Shown in pieces: positions 41,521 through 53,017 of a DNA stretch of 64,000 bases. Numbering within the stretch: the first letter of the stretch is position 1; every line of letters starts with the position of its first letter. Location: contig NC_088917.1 in NCBI RefSeq assembly GCF_963576675.1, positions 80,772,610 through 80,836,609 on the forward strand, given 5' to 3'. Below the pieces are notes generated by a model. That model made no database searches. It saw only the letters and a list, made by a program, of their open reading frames with translations, and was not told where the DNA came from. Source of the DNA: Euphorbia lathyris. Taxonomy: Eukaryota > Streptophyta > Magnoliopsida > Malpighiales > Euphorbiaceae. A program made the position numbers and the translations under genes.

Positions 41521-42046
41521 AGTTCTTATTGCATTGCATTCATCCAGAATTCATCATACTCAGCTTCAGCGAAATTCTGTGGTTCCTGGATTGAGACGAA
41601 TGCTACGTTGCTGAGGTATCTCCTGAGTTGATTACTCGTCATCAGGGTGTTCTCAGCGGCATCAAGAATGGCACTCTCTGAGTGACCTCTTGGTATTCTG
41701 ATCTCTTTTGGTAGATTGATGTCTTATGTTGGTTGTGTTTCAACAATCTCTACAGGTGTAGATTGGTCAGTGAAAGTAATTTGAGTTTCACTTTTACCTT
41801 TGGTCAGCCCTTGAGGCAATGACTCAGCGGCTGTTTATTGGTCAGCGGGAGCTGAGTGTGGATCATCCTCAGTCAGCTGCATGTCTCTTCCTGCAGGGTT
41901 AGTTTCATCGAACTCAACGTGTACTGACTCTTCTAAGACCTGAGTTCATTTATTGAAAACTCTGTATGCTTTGCTGTTTGTTGAGTAGCCTAAAAAGATA
42001 GCTTCATCAGCTTTTGAGTCAAACTTAGCTAGGCTGTCTTTGGTAT
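41521..42046 (-). pseudogene. Integrase-to-RT linker of element B
   Basis: This is the low-conservation linker with acidic and S/T-rich text (EFDETNPAGRDMQLTEDD, then IRIPRGHSESAILDAAENTL and AFVSIQEPQNFAEAEYDEFW). At least three in-frame stops are present. It joins the integrase end to the RT start and has no separate function. Confidence 0.7.
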
Positions 42047-43203
42047 TTAAGATAAAACATTTACAGCCAAAGGCACGAAAGTATCCAATGTTGGGCTTTC
42101 GTCCTTTCCAGAGTTCATAGGGGTCTTCTTTAATATAGGTCTAACTAGAGCCCTATTAAGAATGTAGCACGTTGTGTTAACAGCTTCTCCCCAAAAGTAC
42201 TTTGGAAGCCTATGCTCACTCAACATTGTCCTGACTATTTCAACCAAGGTTCTGTTTTTCCTTTCAACAACCCCATTTTGTTGAGGCGTTCTAGGAGCAG
42301 AAAAATTATGATCAATGCTGTTGGCTTCACAGAATTCAACAAACTGTTGGTTCTTGAATTCTCCACCATTATCACTTCGGATGTGAGCTAACTTAAGGTC
42401 TTTATCATTTTCAAGTTTTCTTACTAAATTTAAAAACGTCTCAAAGGTTTCATCCTTGCTACTCAGCAAGATGATCCAAGTGTACCGAGAAAAGTCATCT
42501 ACAATGACCAAGGAAAATCTTCTTCCACCCAAGCTCAGCGGCTGGACTGGACCGAAGAGATCCAAGTGTAGTAACTCTAATGCACGCTTAGTTGAGACAA
42601 TGTTTTTACTATGAAAAGATTGTTTGGTCTGTTTTCCAGCTTGACAAGCGTGGCATAATTGATCTTTTTCAAATTTAAGTTCTGGCAGTCCCTCAACCAA
42701 TTGCTTTCTTGCTAATTTGGCCAGGAGGTCCATGCTTACATGACCAAGTCTCCTGTGCCATAGCCAGGAATTTTCTTCCTTTGACACTAAGCATACAGTT
42801 TTTGAAAACTTCTTTTCTAAGTTCAGCATAAAGACATTATCAATACGAGGGGCAGTTAAAATTAACTCATTTGTTTTACCCACGAATATTTTACATCCAG
42901 TGTCATCAAATATAACTTTTCTCCCATTGTCACATAGCTGAGCTATGTTGAGTAAGTTATATTTGATTCCGCTGACTAGGGAGACTGACTCAATAGTAGG
43001 ATTACCACCAATGGTTCCTGACCCTACTATCTTACCCTTTTTGTTGTCTCTAAAACTTACACTTCCTCCTCGTTTATGCACAAATGTGATGAACTGAGTT
43101 TCATCACCAGTCATATGCCTCGAGCATGCGCTGTCAATGTACCACATCTTTGACTTCTCAGCACACCTCAGGCTTACATGCAATATAGCTAGTTGCTTTT
43201 AGG
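42047..43203 (-). pseudogene. Protease and integrase of element B
   Basis: The frame starts QLAILHVSLRC in a different phase from gag. Protease: WYIDSACSRHMTGD (D-S-A at the active site; D-S-G or D-S-A are both seen in copia elements), with VSGIKYNLLNIAQLCDNG following. Integrase: zinc finger WLWHRRLGHVSMDLL with CHACQAGKQ, then the catalytic core with LLHLDLFGPVQP, HIRSDNGGEFKN and QQNGVVERKNRTL (D, D, E all present). The ribosome frame ends near 42047 in a small shift in the region after the core. The order protease-integrase before RT is diagnostic for Ty1/copia. Confidence 0.92.
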
Positions 43204-44931
43204 TACCCAATTCTTTTTGGGTCCTTGCTTGTTAGGTTCAACAGGTAAAGCATCATATTTCATTTTATGATGACACACTTGGACAGTTTGTCCATTTTTC
43301 CCACAGAAGTCACAACTGACCTTCCGTTTAGGATATCTCACTGACTGGTCAGCACCCCAGTGCTGAGCGTGCCAGCACACCTTTGTGGTGTGTCCTTTCT
43401 TCCTACAGAAGTCACACTGAACATTCCGCTGAGGATTCCATCTCTGTTGACTAGTACTTCGGTACTGAGTGTTCAGAGGGATATTTCTTTTATTCGGAAC
43501 CTTAAGTTGGTTCTGAATAGATGTGACATCCTTTTTCAGTTTCTTGGAATCTGATTCGACCTCAGTGACAAACTTTTGCATAATTTCTACATTACTATGC
43601 AAAGTTGAGTTGTCCTGGAGAAGATATCGAAGGTCACTCAGTTTGACCTCCTCAATCTCGTCACATCGCCTGCTGAGTGCTCTAACCTTCTTGTTACACT
43701 TTTTGATGAGTGTGTAGAGGTCACTCAGGGCATTTACCATTTCATTTCTGAGCAAGGGTAGTGATATTACCTCAGTTGAGTGTATCTCATCATCAGATGC
43801 GATGGAGGGGTCAGCATGCTCAGAGACACATGGCTTAGCAAGTTCGTCAGCCATGAAACAGATCTTTGCTGACTTAGTGGCATCAGCTTCCGATGATGAA
43901 GACTCATCACTGTCACTCCAGGTTGCCACCATTGCCTTCTTGCTGTTCTTTCTTTCTTTCCTCAGCGTGGGATAGCTTGACTTGATATGGCCGGTTTGAT
44001 GACATTCAAAGCATGTAATGGGCTTTGAGCTGTCTTTCTTGTACTTGCTGTCGCTGGACTCAGCTTTGTACTTATCAAACTTCTTGTAAGGCTTCTTAGA
44101 ATATTTGTCATTCTTTCTGAACAGCCTTTTCATCTTTCTAGTGAACATAGCCATTTCTTCATCGTCTGTTGAGCTCCCATCAGTGGAGTCATCTTTCATG
44201 ACAAGAGACTTTTGCTTCTTGTCTTCAAACTTCTCCTTCACCTCGAAGTTCTTCATTGATATCTCGTGGGTCAGCAGCGAGCCAATGAGTTCATCATACT
44301 TGTAGGTGGTTAAGTCTTGAGCTTCCTCAACAGCAGTTTTCTTTGCTTGCCAGCTTTTAGGAAGACTCCTAAGAATCTTCTTGACTTGCTCTTCCTCAGT
44401 AAAGATCTTGCCAAGTCTCTTGAGCTCGTTGATGATGTTTGTGAACCTTGCGTTCATCTCAGAGATTCCTTCATCATCATTCATTTCAAAGAGCTCGTAC
44501 AACCTCATGTGTTGGTTCACCTTGGACTCCTTCACTTTGTTGGTTCTTTCGTAGGTGACCTCCAGCTTCTTCCAGATCTCCTGCGCTGACTCACAACCTG
44601 AAATTTTGTTGTACTCTGCAGCATCTAACGTATAGTGAAGCATGTTTATAGCCGAAGCATGATTTTGTAGCTTCTTGAGATCATCTTCTGTCCATTTTGT
44701 CTCAGCTTTAACAACCGTTTGGCCGTCAATAGTTTCAACAAGAACAAATGGGCCTTGGACTATAGATAGCCATGCACTCATATTTGTTGCCTGAATGAAA
44801 TTTTTCATTCTATTCTTTCAAAAGGTATAGTTAGACCCGAAGAATAGAGGAGGCCGAGTAATGGACATCCCCTCAGGTAAAATCTGAGTTGTCTGATTTC
44901 CTGGGAGGAACCGAGTGCTGTTCTCAGCCAT
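43189..44931 (-). pseudogene. gag: gag of element B
   Basis: The start ATG at 44931 opens MAENSTRFLPGNQTTQILPE. An in-frame TGA at 44818-44820 stands where tryptophan is expected (NYTFxKNRM), after which the frame is open to TAG at 43189. The core (about residues 55-205) has the UBN2-type gag pattern: WTEDDLKKLQNHASAINML, EIWKKLEVTYERTNKVKES, ILRSLPKSWQAKKTAVEEA. Three zinc knuckles follow: CFECHQTGHIKSSY (last cysteine lost to tyrosine), CDFCRKKGHTTKVC (intact) and CDFCGKNGQTVQVC (histidine position is Q). A coiled-coil stretch lies between the first and second knuckles. Multiple knuckles and a long gag are Sirevirus traits. Confidence 0.9.
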
Positions 44932-44979
44932 AGTGGGGATCACCTCAAGGTAGTTAAAACTTGCTCAGTGAGCTTTTAA

Positions 44980-44991
44980 GCTCTAATACCA
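44980..44991 (-). promoter_or_regulatory. Primer binding site of element B
   Basis: On the minus strand TGGTATTAGAGC lies two bases after the 5' LTR. It is a one-base variant of the initiator-Met tRNA complement TGGTATCAGAGC. Confidence 0.85.
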
Positions 44992-44993
44992 CT

Positions 44994-46325
44994 TGTTGGT
45001 CCCTTATAACGTGACAAGTTAGTTCCAAGGGGGGGGGATAGGAACTATTTTAAAATTTTGTCCGTTAAGGCTGACTTCTTTTCTTATGAAAAGGTTTACA
45101 CAGCGTGACTAAGCAGTTTGAAGACACAAGCTTAGTCAACTTGTGACTAAGTCTGTTTCTTTCCTTGAGTCAGGAAATAGCACTTAGAGTCTATTCCCGA
45201 ACTCAGCTTCTTCGTATACTTAACTCAGCGTGAGCTCGTTACTTAGTCAGTTTTATAGCAAGCAATATGTAAAGGAGTTTAAGGGTTAGAAAGATATTAC
45301 TCAGCAGACTTATCCTAGTTCGGCCTCTCCGCCTACGTCCAGTCCCCGGAACTCGTTCCGAGCTTTTCGAATTCCCTACTGAGCTCTTTAAAGGTAGAGC
45401 ACGAAACCTTTTACAATAGAAGCTGAGTATACAAGAGTACCTTCCTCTATTCCTCTACTCACTCCTATATCTACCGCTGAGTACTATAACCGAGTACTCA
45501 GCCTCTCCTTTCTATTCTTCTAGAAATGATAAAGTGTTTGTCCTAAACAACGATTGCTAAGACACTTTAGATGATTGAAAATCACTCTAGACTTTTACAC
45601 AATAATATGGAAATTGGTGTAAGGTTCTTGCTTTGCTTTTCTCACAGAACTTCGTGTATGAATTTGGATAGCATTTCAGCTAATTGAAGATCTGCATCGA
45701 TTGAAGCAAATGGATGGCCTTTATATAGTGACACTTGAGGCACCTGGTCATTTCGAATTTCGAAATGACCGTTGGAGGGAAACGGCTTCCTGTCATTGTC
45801 ACTCTGGGCGTGCTCAGCGTCGTTGGCCAATAGGATTCACGCATCTTCTGTCCACGGCAGCTTTTCGTCCTTGAAACAGAATGTTTCGACATTTAAGGCA
45901 AAGTCCACGAGACAGCTTCCTGCGCCTTCTGAACTTTACCCAAAGTAGAATTACTTTGTCTAGAAGTTGGTTCTTGTCTGCCGCTGTCCAGACTGTATTG
46001 TCATCCAACTCATCAGCTTCGTCTTGAAGCATTTGAGAAAAGGCTTCTCGATCCTTCTTCATGTTGAGTCGTCGTTTTGCTTGAAACGGCTACGTTTCGA
46101 ACACTTGGGCCGCATGGTCTTGATGTGTTGACTTGAGCTTGACTTCCACTTATGGGCCTTTGGGCTTTTTAATCTTAATGTCTTATAAACAATTAAACTC
46201 AACATTGAACAAACACATTAGTATAAATAAATCAAAGCACTTAAATTGAATGTGTTTAGAATATTTTTTATTAACTACTTAAATAATTTTGTCAAATCAA
46301 AATCATGTGGAAAGGTGTTTCAACA
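44994..46325 (-). repeat. 5' LTR of element B (right)
   Basis: It is 1,332 bp and matches the left LTR with small differences such as the length of the G run near 45033 and scattered transitions. The minus-strand TATA box lies near 45719-45727. Confidence 0.92.
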
Positions 46326-46702
46326 ATAATGTTTCTAGACATTTCAGGAACATACAAACAATTCCTTAATTCTATTACAAGCCCAGAGGGCAAACTCAAA
46401 ACATAATCTCCAACAGCGAGGGCGGCAACTCTTGCTCCATTTCCTACTCGTAAGTTTATGCTTCCTTTCTTCAATTCCTTTGTCCGATTTAGTTCCTGCA
46501 TATTCGTACAAATATGAGATCCACATCCGGTATCAAGTACCCAAGATTCAGACTGTGAAATTGTATTTATTTCAATATAAAACATACCTGATGTTGAAGC
46601 ACCGTCTTTTCCCTTCTTGAGGGAGGCTAGGTACTCCTTGCAGTTCCTTCTCCAATGCCTGTCTTTACCACAGAAGTGGCACTCTCCTTTGGGATTCTTC
46701 AC
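46326..46702 (-). pseudogene. Zinc knuckle and protease of element A
   Basis: In frame with gag, after a stop at 46703: KNPKGECHFCGKDRHWRRNC (complete CCHC knuckle, CX2CX4HX4C). The protease then starts with SWVLDTGCGSHICTNM (D-T-G) and continues NLRVGNGARVAALAVGDYVL, then NCLYVPEMSRNI at the edge of element B. The next codons are found at 27943 (ISISCLLD), which proves that A and B are nested. The protease would mature the Gag-Pol chain. Confidence 0.9.
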
Positions 46703-47415
46703 TTACTTCCCCTTAGCTCTAGTGGGCATGGCCCTCTTGCCTTTCTTGGAATGTTTAGGATTGGGAAAATTCCCTTTCCTCTTCTTTGATCCCTCTATGA
46801 CAAGAGCCGGTATTGCCTTGTCTTTCTTCATATTGGGCTCAACTGTCTTGAGCATGTTTGCAAGCTCTTCAAGAGAGGTTTGCAAGTCATTCATGTGGTA
46901 GTTCATGATGAACTGTGAATAACTCTCTAGGAGGGATTGAAGAATTAAGTCCACACTTAGTTCGTTATCCATCACGAATCCAATATTAGAAAGCTTGGTA
47001 ATATAGCCAATCATCTTGACACAATGTGTCATCACAGATGTGCCCTCTTGCATCCTGCAACGATATAACAATTTTGATATCTCGTAGCGTTCGCACCTAG
47101 TCTGTTTCCCAAACAACTCCTTTAGGTGCATGATGATGGAATAGGCATCCATTTCCTCATGTTGCCTTTGCAATTCTGGTTCATCGATGCAAGTATGATG
47201 CATCCCGCATGATCGTCATCAGGCTTGTGCTTCTGGTAAGCATCGATCTCTTCGATGGGAGCATCATCCGCCGGGTTAGGGGGTATCGGTGTATCAAGTA
47301 CATACCCTATCTTATCGAACTTCAAAACGATTTTGAGGTTGTGATACTAGTCGGTGAAGTTTGAACCGTTCAACTTGTTATCGGTAAGTATATTTTGCAG
47401 ATTGGTTTTAGTCAT
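46703..47415 (-). pseudogene. gag: gag of element A
   Basis: The start ATG at 47415 gives MTKTNLQNILTDNKLNGSNF, followed by a TAG where the family has tryptophan, then KIVLKFDKIGYVLDTPIPPN. A frameshift near 47170 leads into the 167-codon frame 47203-46703. That frame holds the UBN2-like core (DAYSIIMHLKELFGKQTRCE, LQSLLESYSQFIMNYHMND) and the basic tail KGKRAMPTRAKGK. The phrase set matches BARE1/Angela and related copia gags. It stops just before the knuckle. Confidence 0.85.
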
Positions 47416-48419
47416 GATTTTAGGAGTGTTTTAATTTAACATGAGAGTGAGAAAGAGTAAACGCATGTTATTCATTTGCTTTAAAGTACATCAATCTAAA
47501 ATTATAGGTCTTTTAATTTATTTTAAATTGCTCCCACTATTTTGCCAAATTAATAGCCCTCCATATTAATTCGAAGAATTTCACAAATCCTTTAGTGAGC
47601 TAGGATCCTAACTCCTGAGATTTCACATTGAGTTTACTCAACAAGCTAGTCTCATTTGTTAGGTAGATTCATGCAATCAATCACATCTTTAATGTGATTC
47701 CTAGATTATTGGGTTACTAACCACATTAGTAACTAATATGCTATTCATATTAATCCCAACCATATTGCCCATCAGTTTATGATAACATGAGTTTACCCAT
47801 CCAATTATCATAATCTAATTTAAGTATTACCCCATATTCATGAAAAACGATATTTCAATAATTCAGATGTTACCATAAGACCCCGAGCTTGAGTTTACTC
47901 AACAACCCAAAGGCCCCCAATACTGCCGACTGAATTATAATATTAGGGAGGGGCAATCGATTTTAATAACTTGCTTATTCACTTAACTTTTAATTAGTGA
48001 GGGATTTTTATTTTAAGTCTCATAATCTAACATAGTCTTGATTTGCTTTAGCATACATCAGACACATACATTGGCGTTATGGACATATTATCTAAATTAT
48101 TCCGTTGAGCTAGGAACGGAATAAAAGGCCAAACCTAGGGAAATACTAACTATTACATATTTCTCTTTAGGTCCTCCGTCTTTCCATAGCGCCTTGAAAT
48201 TACATATTAATTTCTATATATTACTAAAGAAAACTCCAATTATCTTCAAGGGAATTAGATGAGAGGAGAAATTACAATTGATAGTAGATAGGCAGGACTC
48301 GCAGGCCCTATTTGAAAAATACCAAAAGACTAAATAGAGGGTCCAAATATGTCCATAACTCCAAACATACATAGACTCAATTAAATCAAGCGGAGGACTC
48401 GGGTTCAGAAATACCCACC
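47416..48419 (-). other. Leader of element A, gag-proximal part
   Basis: No gene is seen. It is moderately AT-rich untranslated leader on the minus strand, interrupted at about 48420 by a LINE. Confidence 0.6.
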
Positions 48420-49928
48420 TATTCAACCTTGCCTTACTTACAAAACAAAGTTGGAGGATATTGCAGAATCCGGATTCACTGGTGACTCAAATACTTAAGG
48501 CTCGGTATTTTCCTAACTCTGATTTTTTGTAGGCTCCTTTGGGTCATAACCCTTCCTTTGTGTGGGGGAGCATTTTGGCGGGACGTGAATTTCTTGTGAT
48601 GGGTCTCCGAAGGAAAATTGGGAATGGTGAAACCAGCGCAATCTGGAGCTCCCCATGGCTTCTTGATGATTCCCTCCCTCTCCCTACCAGCCCTCTCGAT
48701 ACCACACTGCCTACTGGTCTGGTGAAGGATCTGCTAAATGAAAATGGCGCTTGGAACCTTGATCTCATCAGTAGAATCTTTAATAGAAGGGATGTCCAAT
48801 TGATCTGTTCAATTCCGGCGTGAAGGAGGCAGCGTGAGGATGACTGGTTCTGGCCTGACGAAAAGTCCGGTAAATACTCAGTAAAGAGTGGTTATCTCAA
48901 AGCACTTGGATCCTGCCCTTCTAACATGGCAAATCTCTCTATAATAAACTGGAACTTAATCTGGAATTTACAGGTGGCCCCAAAAGTTAAAAACTGTTTA
49001 TGGAGGATCTGCACAAGCTGCTTACCGACTATGAGTAACCTGGCATCCCGACGAAGCTCCCTCCCAAACTGTTGTCCAATATGCAATGCTTATGGGGAAG
49101 ACGATCTTCATGTGTTTATCAGCTGTCCACGAGCCTACCGAGTGTGGCAAATCTTCTTTCAGGACAATAGGGTATCGACGGTCACAGACCTCATCTTCTG
49201 GCTTTCAAATTGCATCGGAGGGACGTCAGGGATGGGAAATGAAGTAGCGATGCTTTGCTGGAGTATTTGGAAAGCGCGGAATGATAAGGTTTGGAATAAC
49301 AGGGAATAGACACCAGAGGAAATCCACCGTATGGCCTTATCGGAATTGCGCGACCGGAGAGAAGCTCAAATCGTCAATCTAAAACACCCCCAGCCACAGT
49401 CGGTCGTAATTGCAAAATGGAAGAAACCGTCGGAAGGAAGCTATGTGTGTAATATTGACGCAGGTGTGGATGACCAGAATAAATTCAGCTCCTATGGGTG
49501 TCTGCTGAGGGATCATCAGGGTAGATGTTTTGCTGCTAAAATGGGGCACCTTGCGGATGTCACGGATCCCCCGTTGGCAGAGGCAATGGCGGTAAGAGAG
49601 GCTCTTACCTGGATTAAGGATTTTAACCTCAGCCATGTGGAGGTCCAATCAGATTGTCTCGTGGTTATTAGTTCCATACATCAGCAAAAACGTCAATTAT
49701 CTTATTTATCGGATGTAGTGAATGATTGTTGTGATTTGTTAATAGCCTTGAACTCATGTTCAGTCTCATATGTAAAACGTTCAGCGAATTTAGCAGCTCA
49801 TAGCTTAGCTAAGGCTGTTACTTCTAGATCTGTTCGTGGTGAGTGGGCCTGTCCACCACCGATTATTTTTGACATTCTCGCTTCTGTTCTTAGTTAATAA
49901 AGTTTTACCTTATTTCAAAAAAAAAAAA
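48420..49928 (+). mobile_element. 5'-truncated L1-type LINE in the leader of element A
   Basis: This plus-strand piece of about 1.5 kb contains only the end of ORF2 and a 3' UTR of about 20 bases, ending in 12 A residues (49917-49928) after an AATAAA-like TTAATAAAG. The 5' end is a sharp start in the middle of ORF2 near 48420, typical of LINE truncation. Target duplications were not found. Confidence 0.85.
48424..49897 (+). pseudogene. LINE ORF2 C-terminus: zf-RVT and RNase H
   Basis: The frame opens with LALLTKQSWRILQNPDSL and QILKARYFPNSDFL, the part after the RT of plant L1 ORF2 proteins. It goes on to GNGETSAIWSSPWL, the zinc-binding region (NLQVAPKVKNCLWRICTSCL with CCPICNAYGEDDLHVFISC) and a plant-type RNase H (YVCNIDAGVDDQ, LAEAMAVREALTW, VEVQSDCLVVI, SYVKRSANLAAHSLAK). 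The acidic positions D, E, D of RNase H are visible. Stops at 48536, about 48821 and 49307 break it. The closely spaced blocks show nothing missing internally. Confidence 0.88.
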
Positions 49929-50844
49929 TTTAATTGGTTGATTACATAAAATATTTATGTAATATTTACGTTAATCGCATTAACTTATCAAATTAACTTT
50001 CATCCAATTTTAATTCTATCAGTTTCGTATCTTCTATATTTAATCACATTAGATTAATACAACTATACAAAATCTTATCTATGCATATCCCGGTTATTTT
50101 GATTTAATTCATTTAATACTTTTGATTTACAAATAAGTAAAACAAACTTTTAAATAAATTCTTTTATCCGATAATCAAAAACAGAAAACAATTAATTTCT
50201 GAAACATATATATATATATATAAATATATATATATATAAATATATTTAAAACTCAATTTTATTTTAAAACAATTTTAAAACAAATAGGAGTGGGCTCGTG
50301 TCGGGTCCACAAAAAGGGGACCCGAGACAGTGGCGCCGCTGCCGTCTGGCAGGAGCGCCGCGGCTGGCCGCGGCTGCCTTACGGCAGCGACGTCCAGCCG
50401 CACACGGTTGCTGTCGCGAGGCAGCAACCGCGAACAGCAGTTCGGGTTGCTGCCTCGCGGCGCAACCCGGGCTGTTGTTCCAAATTTTTTTTATTTTAAA
50501 TATAATATATATATATATATATATATCAGTTTCAAAACAGTTTCAAAACGATTTTCAGAAAATAAGAAAAATCTATTAAAGATTTTGTTTTATCTTTAGA
50601 ATTAATAAAACTAACTTTTATCAATCTAACTATAAAATCAATAGTTTTGTTATAATGATTATCAACCAAAATATAATCCGGAACATATGCATAATCTATT
50701 TTAATTAACAATTAATTAAAACTTATTTATCTTTAGAATTAATTAATCAAAACGGTTTCGTTAATTAACCTAACTATAAATATTTATTCAATCTGATTGA
50801 AAAACCTTTTAATTTTCATATATGAAATAACGGATTTAACGCAG
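49929..50844 (-). other. Leader of element A, primer-proximal part, with GC-rich hairpins
   Basis: It contains (AT)n at 50203-50243 and 50500-50527. Between them, at 50280-50485, is a GC-rich island with hairpins such as GGTTGCTG/CAGCAACC and GGGTTGCTGCC with GGCAGCAACC. The open frames on the plus strand in the island arise from its composition. The AT stretches on both sides could be slippage products. Confidence 0.6.
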
Positions 50845-50856
50845 GCTCTGATACCA
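50845..50856 (-). promoter_or_regulatory. Primer binding site of element A
   Basis: TGGTATCAGAGC on the minus strand, one base after the LTR end (50858), is complementary to initiator-Met tRNA. Confidence 0.88.
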
Positions 50857-51441
50857 CTGAAGGAAAATAGGCTATCGTTTGGCAGCGGAAATATAAAATT
50901 TTAACCTTTTTCCATTAACCCAAGATCCGTTAATCGTTATTTCATATAAAGAGGGATAGAAGGAAATATCTTTCGATGAACTATCTACCGTTGCAATCGT
51001 AGTGCCCACAACTCTTACTCCGAGTTCCCGAGCACAAGACAAAAAACACAATTCAAAATATGATTATAACTCAACCGTATGAAAGCAACCAAAGTAGATT
51101 GCCTCTAATAAATCAACACAAGATCAAGGAATAAGAGAAAGAGATTAATAATCAATTGAAACGAAAGGAAGCGGTAGATGATCTCGTCCTCAACAAGGGG
51201 GTCGAAATTCTCTCTCTCCAGTTGGCTAGGGTTGGCCGAAATTCTACTATAAGGGGGGTATATATAGTCTCTTATTTTTTTTTTAAGTAAAGATAGGGTG
51301 ATGGTTTAGGGAAAGGCCAGACATCCCGACTAGGTCGGCTCCCCCAGCCAAACAACCCAAACCCAGACCCGAATATTATTAAAAAGCAAACGAAGAGTAT
51401 ACAAAGGAATAAAGAAACAGAAAGAGGAGAATAGAGCAAAA

Positions 51442-52800
51442 CTAAATTCTAAACTGCTCAACCGAACTATAATCCTCATAAATGAAAGAATTACAAAACG
51501 ATGGAGAAGTATTCCACCAAACCAAATTAGGAATAGTCGCTCCGTGCTTCGCTAAGGCATTGGTAACTCGATTCCCTTCCCGATAAATGTGAGAGATGAC
51601 CACACACATATGATGAAGATGGAACAAGCAATCAAACCACGCAGCACACACTTCCCAAGGCACCTTGTGAGATTTACATTTTAAAATATGAACCACAAAG
51701 CTCGAATCACATTCAATCCACAGTGAGTGCCAACCTTTATCCCAAGCAATTTTGATTGCAAAAATGGCAGCCCGAAGCTCGGCAATATAAGCGAGCGAAG
51801 TCTGAACAGGAAAAGCAAACGAACCTCGTGGGAAACCACGAGTAGTACGAAAAACACCACCAGCCCCAGTAATCACTAGATTGCCAAAAACAGATCCATC
51901 CGAATTAACCTTAATCCAACAAGGGGGAGGAGCTCGCCAAATGACGGAAATGATCTTAGGAATGCTCGGACGTCTAGCGTCAAGGGAGAGATGCTTCAGA
52001 ACCGCATAGTCCTTTAAACAATTAGAAACTGTTCCGCGGGAAAAGACATTTTCTTCCCGAATGAGAGCCCAAAGTCGGCGAAGACAGAAAAAAATGCTAG
52101 CAGTCTCGCCTTCAAAAAAAAGACAAATTTCTCGTGCGCCAGATTAGCCAGACATTGTTTACAATTGCCGAATTCCATAAAGCTCGAATCTGCATACTGA
52201 ACTTAGCCTCAATAGCATCCATAATTAACTCTTTGAGAGTGCCATCCAATTTTATCTGAGTCTGAAAAATGGAGGCAATCGAGGTCCACAACGCTTTAGA
52301 AAAACGGCAATGAACAAACAGGTGATCCAAATCCTCGTAGGCTAATAAACACAATGAGCAACGAGAAATAATATTCAACCCTTTACGCCTTAAAATGTCA
52401 TGAGTTGGAACATACCCCCTATAGGCACGCCAAAAAAGCATAGAATGCGAAAGAGGAATAAAAGGCTGCCAAATAAAGCTGCACCAGCGAATTGGCTGAT
52501 ACGAGGCAAGAGATTTAACATATTTCTTGACCGAAAATTCCCCATCAACCGCAACCGTCCAAATGCAAGAATCAACCGAGCCGCTACAAGGATGAACAGC
52601 AAGGATATTATTTCGAAAACTGAAGGAAGAGGTGGAAGCTCATGCCAGCGGTCTTCTTGCAGAAAATTTGCAACCCTATCAGTGAGCGAACGAACCAAAC
52701 TAGAAGAGAGATTCAGCTGAGCAGCCACCGTCGGTACCACCCAGTGACCAGTCCAAAAACTCAACATCTCCCCATCACCAATGCTCCAAAAGCCGCTTAT
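51442..52800 (-). pseudogene. LINE ORF2 C-terminus: zf-RVT and RNase H
   Basis: After the deletion point: SIGDGEMLSFWTGHWVVP, SLVRSLTDRVANFL and DRWHELPPLPSV (as in the segment after RT). Then the zinc-binding region (LFWRAYRGYVPTHDILRRKG, CSLCLLAYEDLDHLFVHC) and RNase H (ITGAGGVFRTTRGFPRG, AELRAAIFAIKIAWDKG, LWIECDSSFVVHILK, ISHIYREGNRVTNALAKHG). RNase H acidic residues E and D are visible; the first aspartate lies in a shifted segment. Several frameshifts are present. It shares family with the fragment at 25.7 kb. Confidence 0.82.
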
Positions 52801-53017
52801 CGTATGCCGCTTGCGAGATTCGAACGATACGATAACCCTCCTCCTTCGAAACAATTGTGTTAGAAGATGGAGCCTTCGAAAAACCAGCGGTAGCCTCAGC
52901 ATAAGATTTAGGGATCGACGCGGAAGTCGTAGAATTATTCCCAAAATTGCTCTTATTGAACATGTTAGCGGTACTGATATAAGAATCAAGAGGCGAGGCG
53001 CCCTTCCGCCCCGCCAT
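52775..53017 (-). pseudogene. LINE ORF1 N-terminus (deleted after about 75 codons)
   Basis: The frame MAGRKGASPLDSYISTANMF leads to KSYAEATAGFSKAPSSN and ends GYRIVRISQAAYDKRLLEHW. This matches the beginning of plant L1 ORF1 proteins up to the start of the DUF4283 RNA-binding-like region, where a sequence such as RISxAAYDKRLLE is expected. It then meets ORF2 sequence in another frame and stops. Kozak-like context at the start supports it as the true ORF1 start. Confidence 0.65.

Larger units (their letters stand above)
27944..46325 (-). mobile_element. Element B: Sirevirus-type Ty1/copia retrotransposon with an accessory ORF
   Basis: Two LTRs of about 1.33 kb (TGTTGGTCCC ... GTTTCAACA on the plus strand) bound this element. 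The flanks are ATAAT on both sides (27939-27943 and 46326-46330). Minus-strand order: 5' LTR, Met-tRNA primer site, gag, protease, integrase, RT (interrupted by element C), RNase H, accessory ORF, polypurine tract, 3' LTR. Integrase before RT marks Ty1/copia. The long element (about 11.5 kb without C), several gag zinc knuckles and a large ORF after pol mark the Sirevirus group. Stops and one frameshift make it inactive. The LTRs differ at about two dozen positions by eye. Confidence 0.93.

Noticed and set aside
50325..50345. TGGCGCCGCTGCC as an Asp-tRNA primer site
   Set aside because: It lies in the GC-rich island without an LTR edge next to it; the resemblance is chance.
50290..50599. Alanine- and arginine-rich plus-strand frames
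   Set aside because: GC-rich hairpin island in the leader of element A; three frames are open together, which reflects composition.
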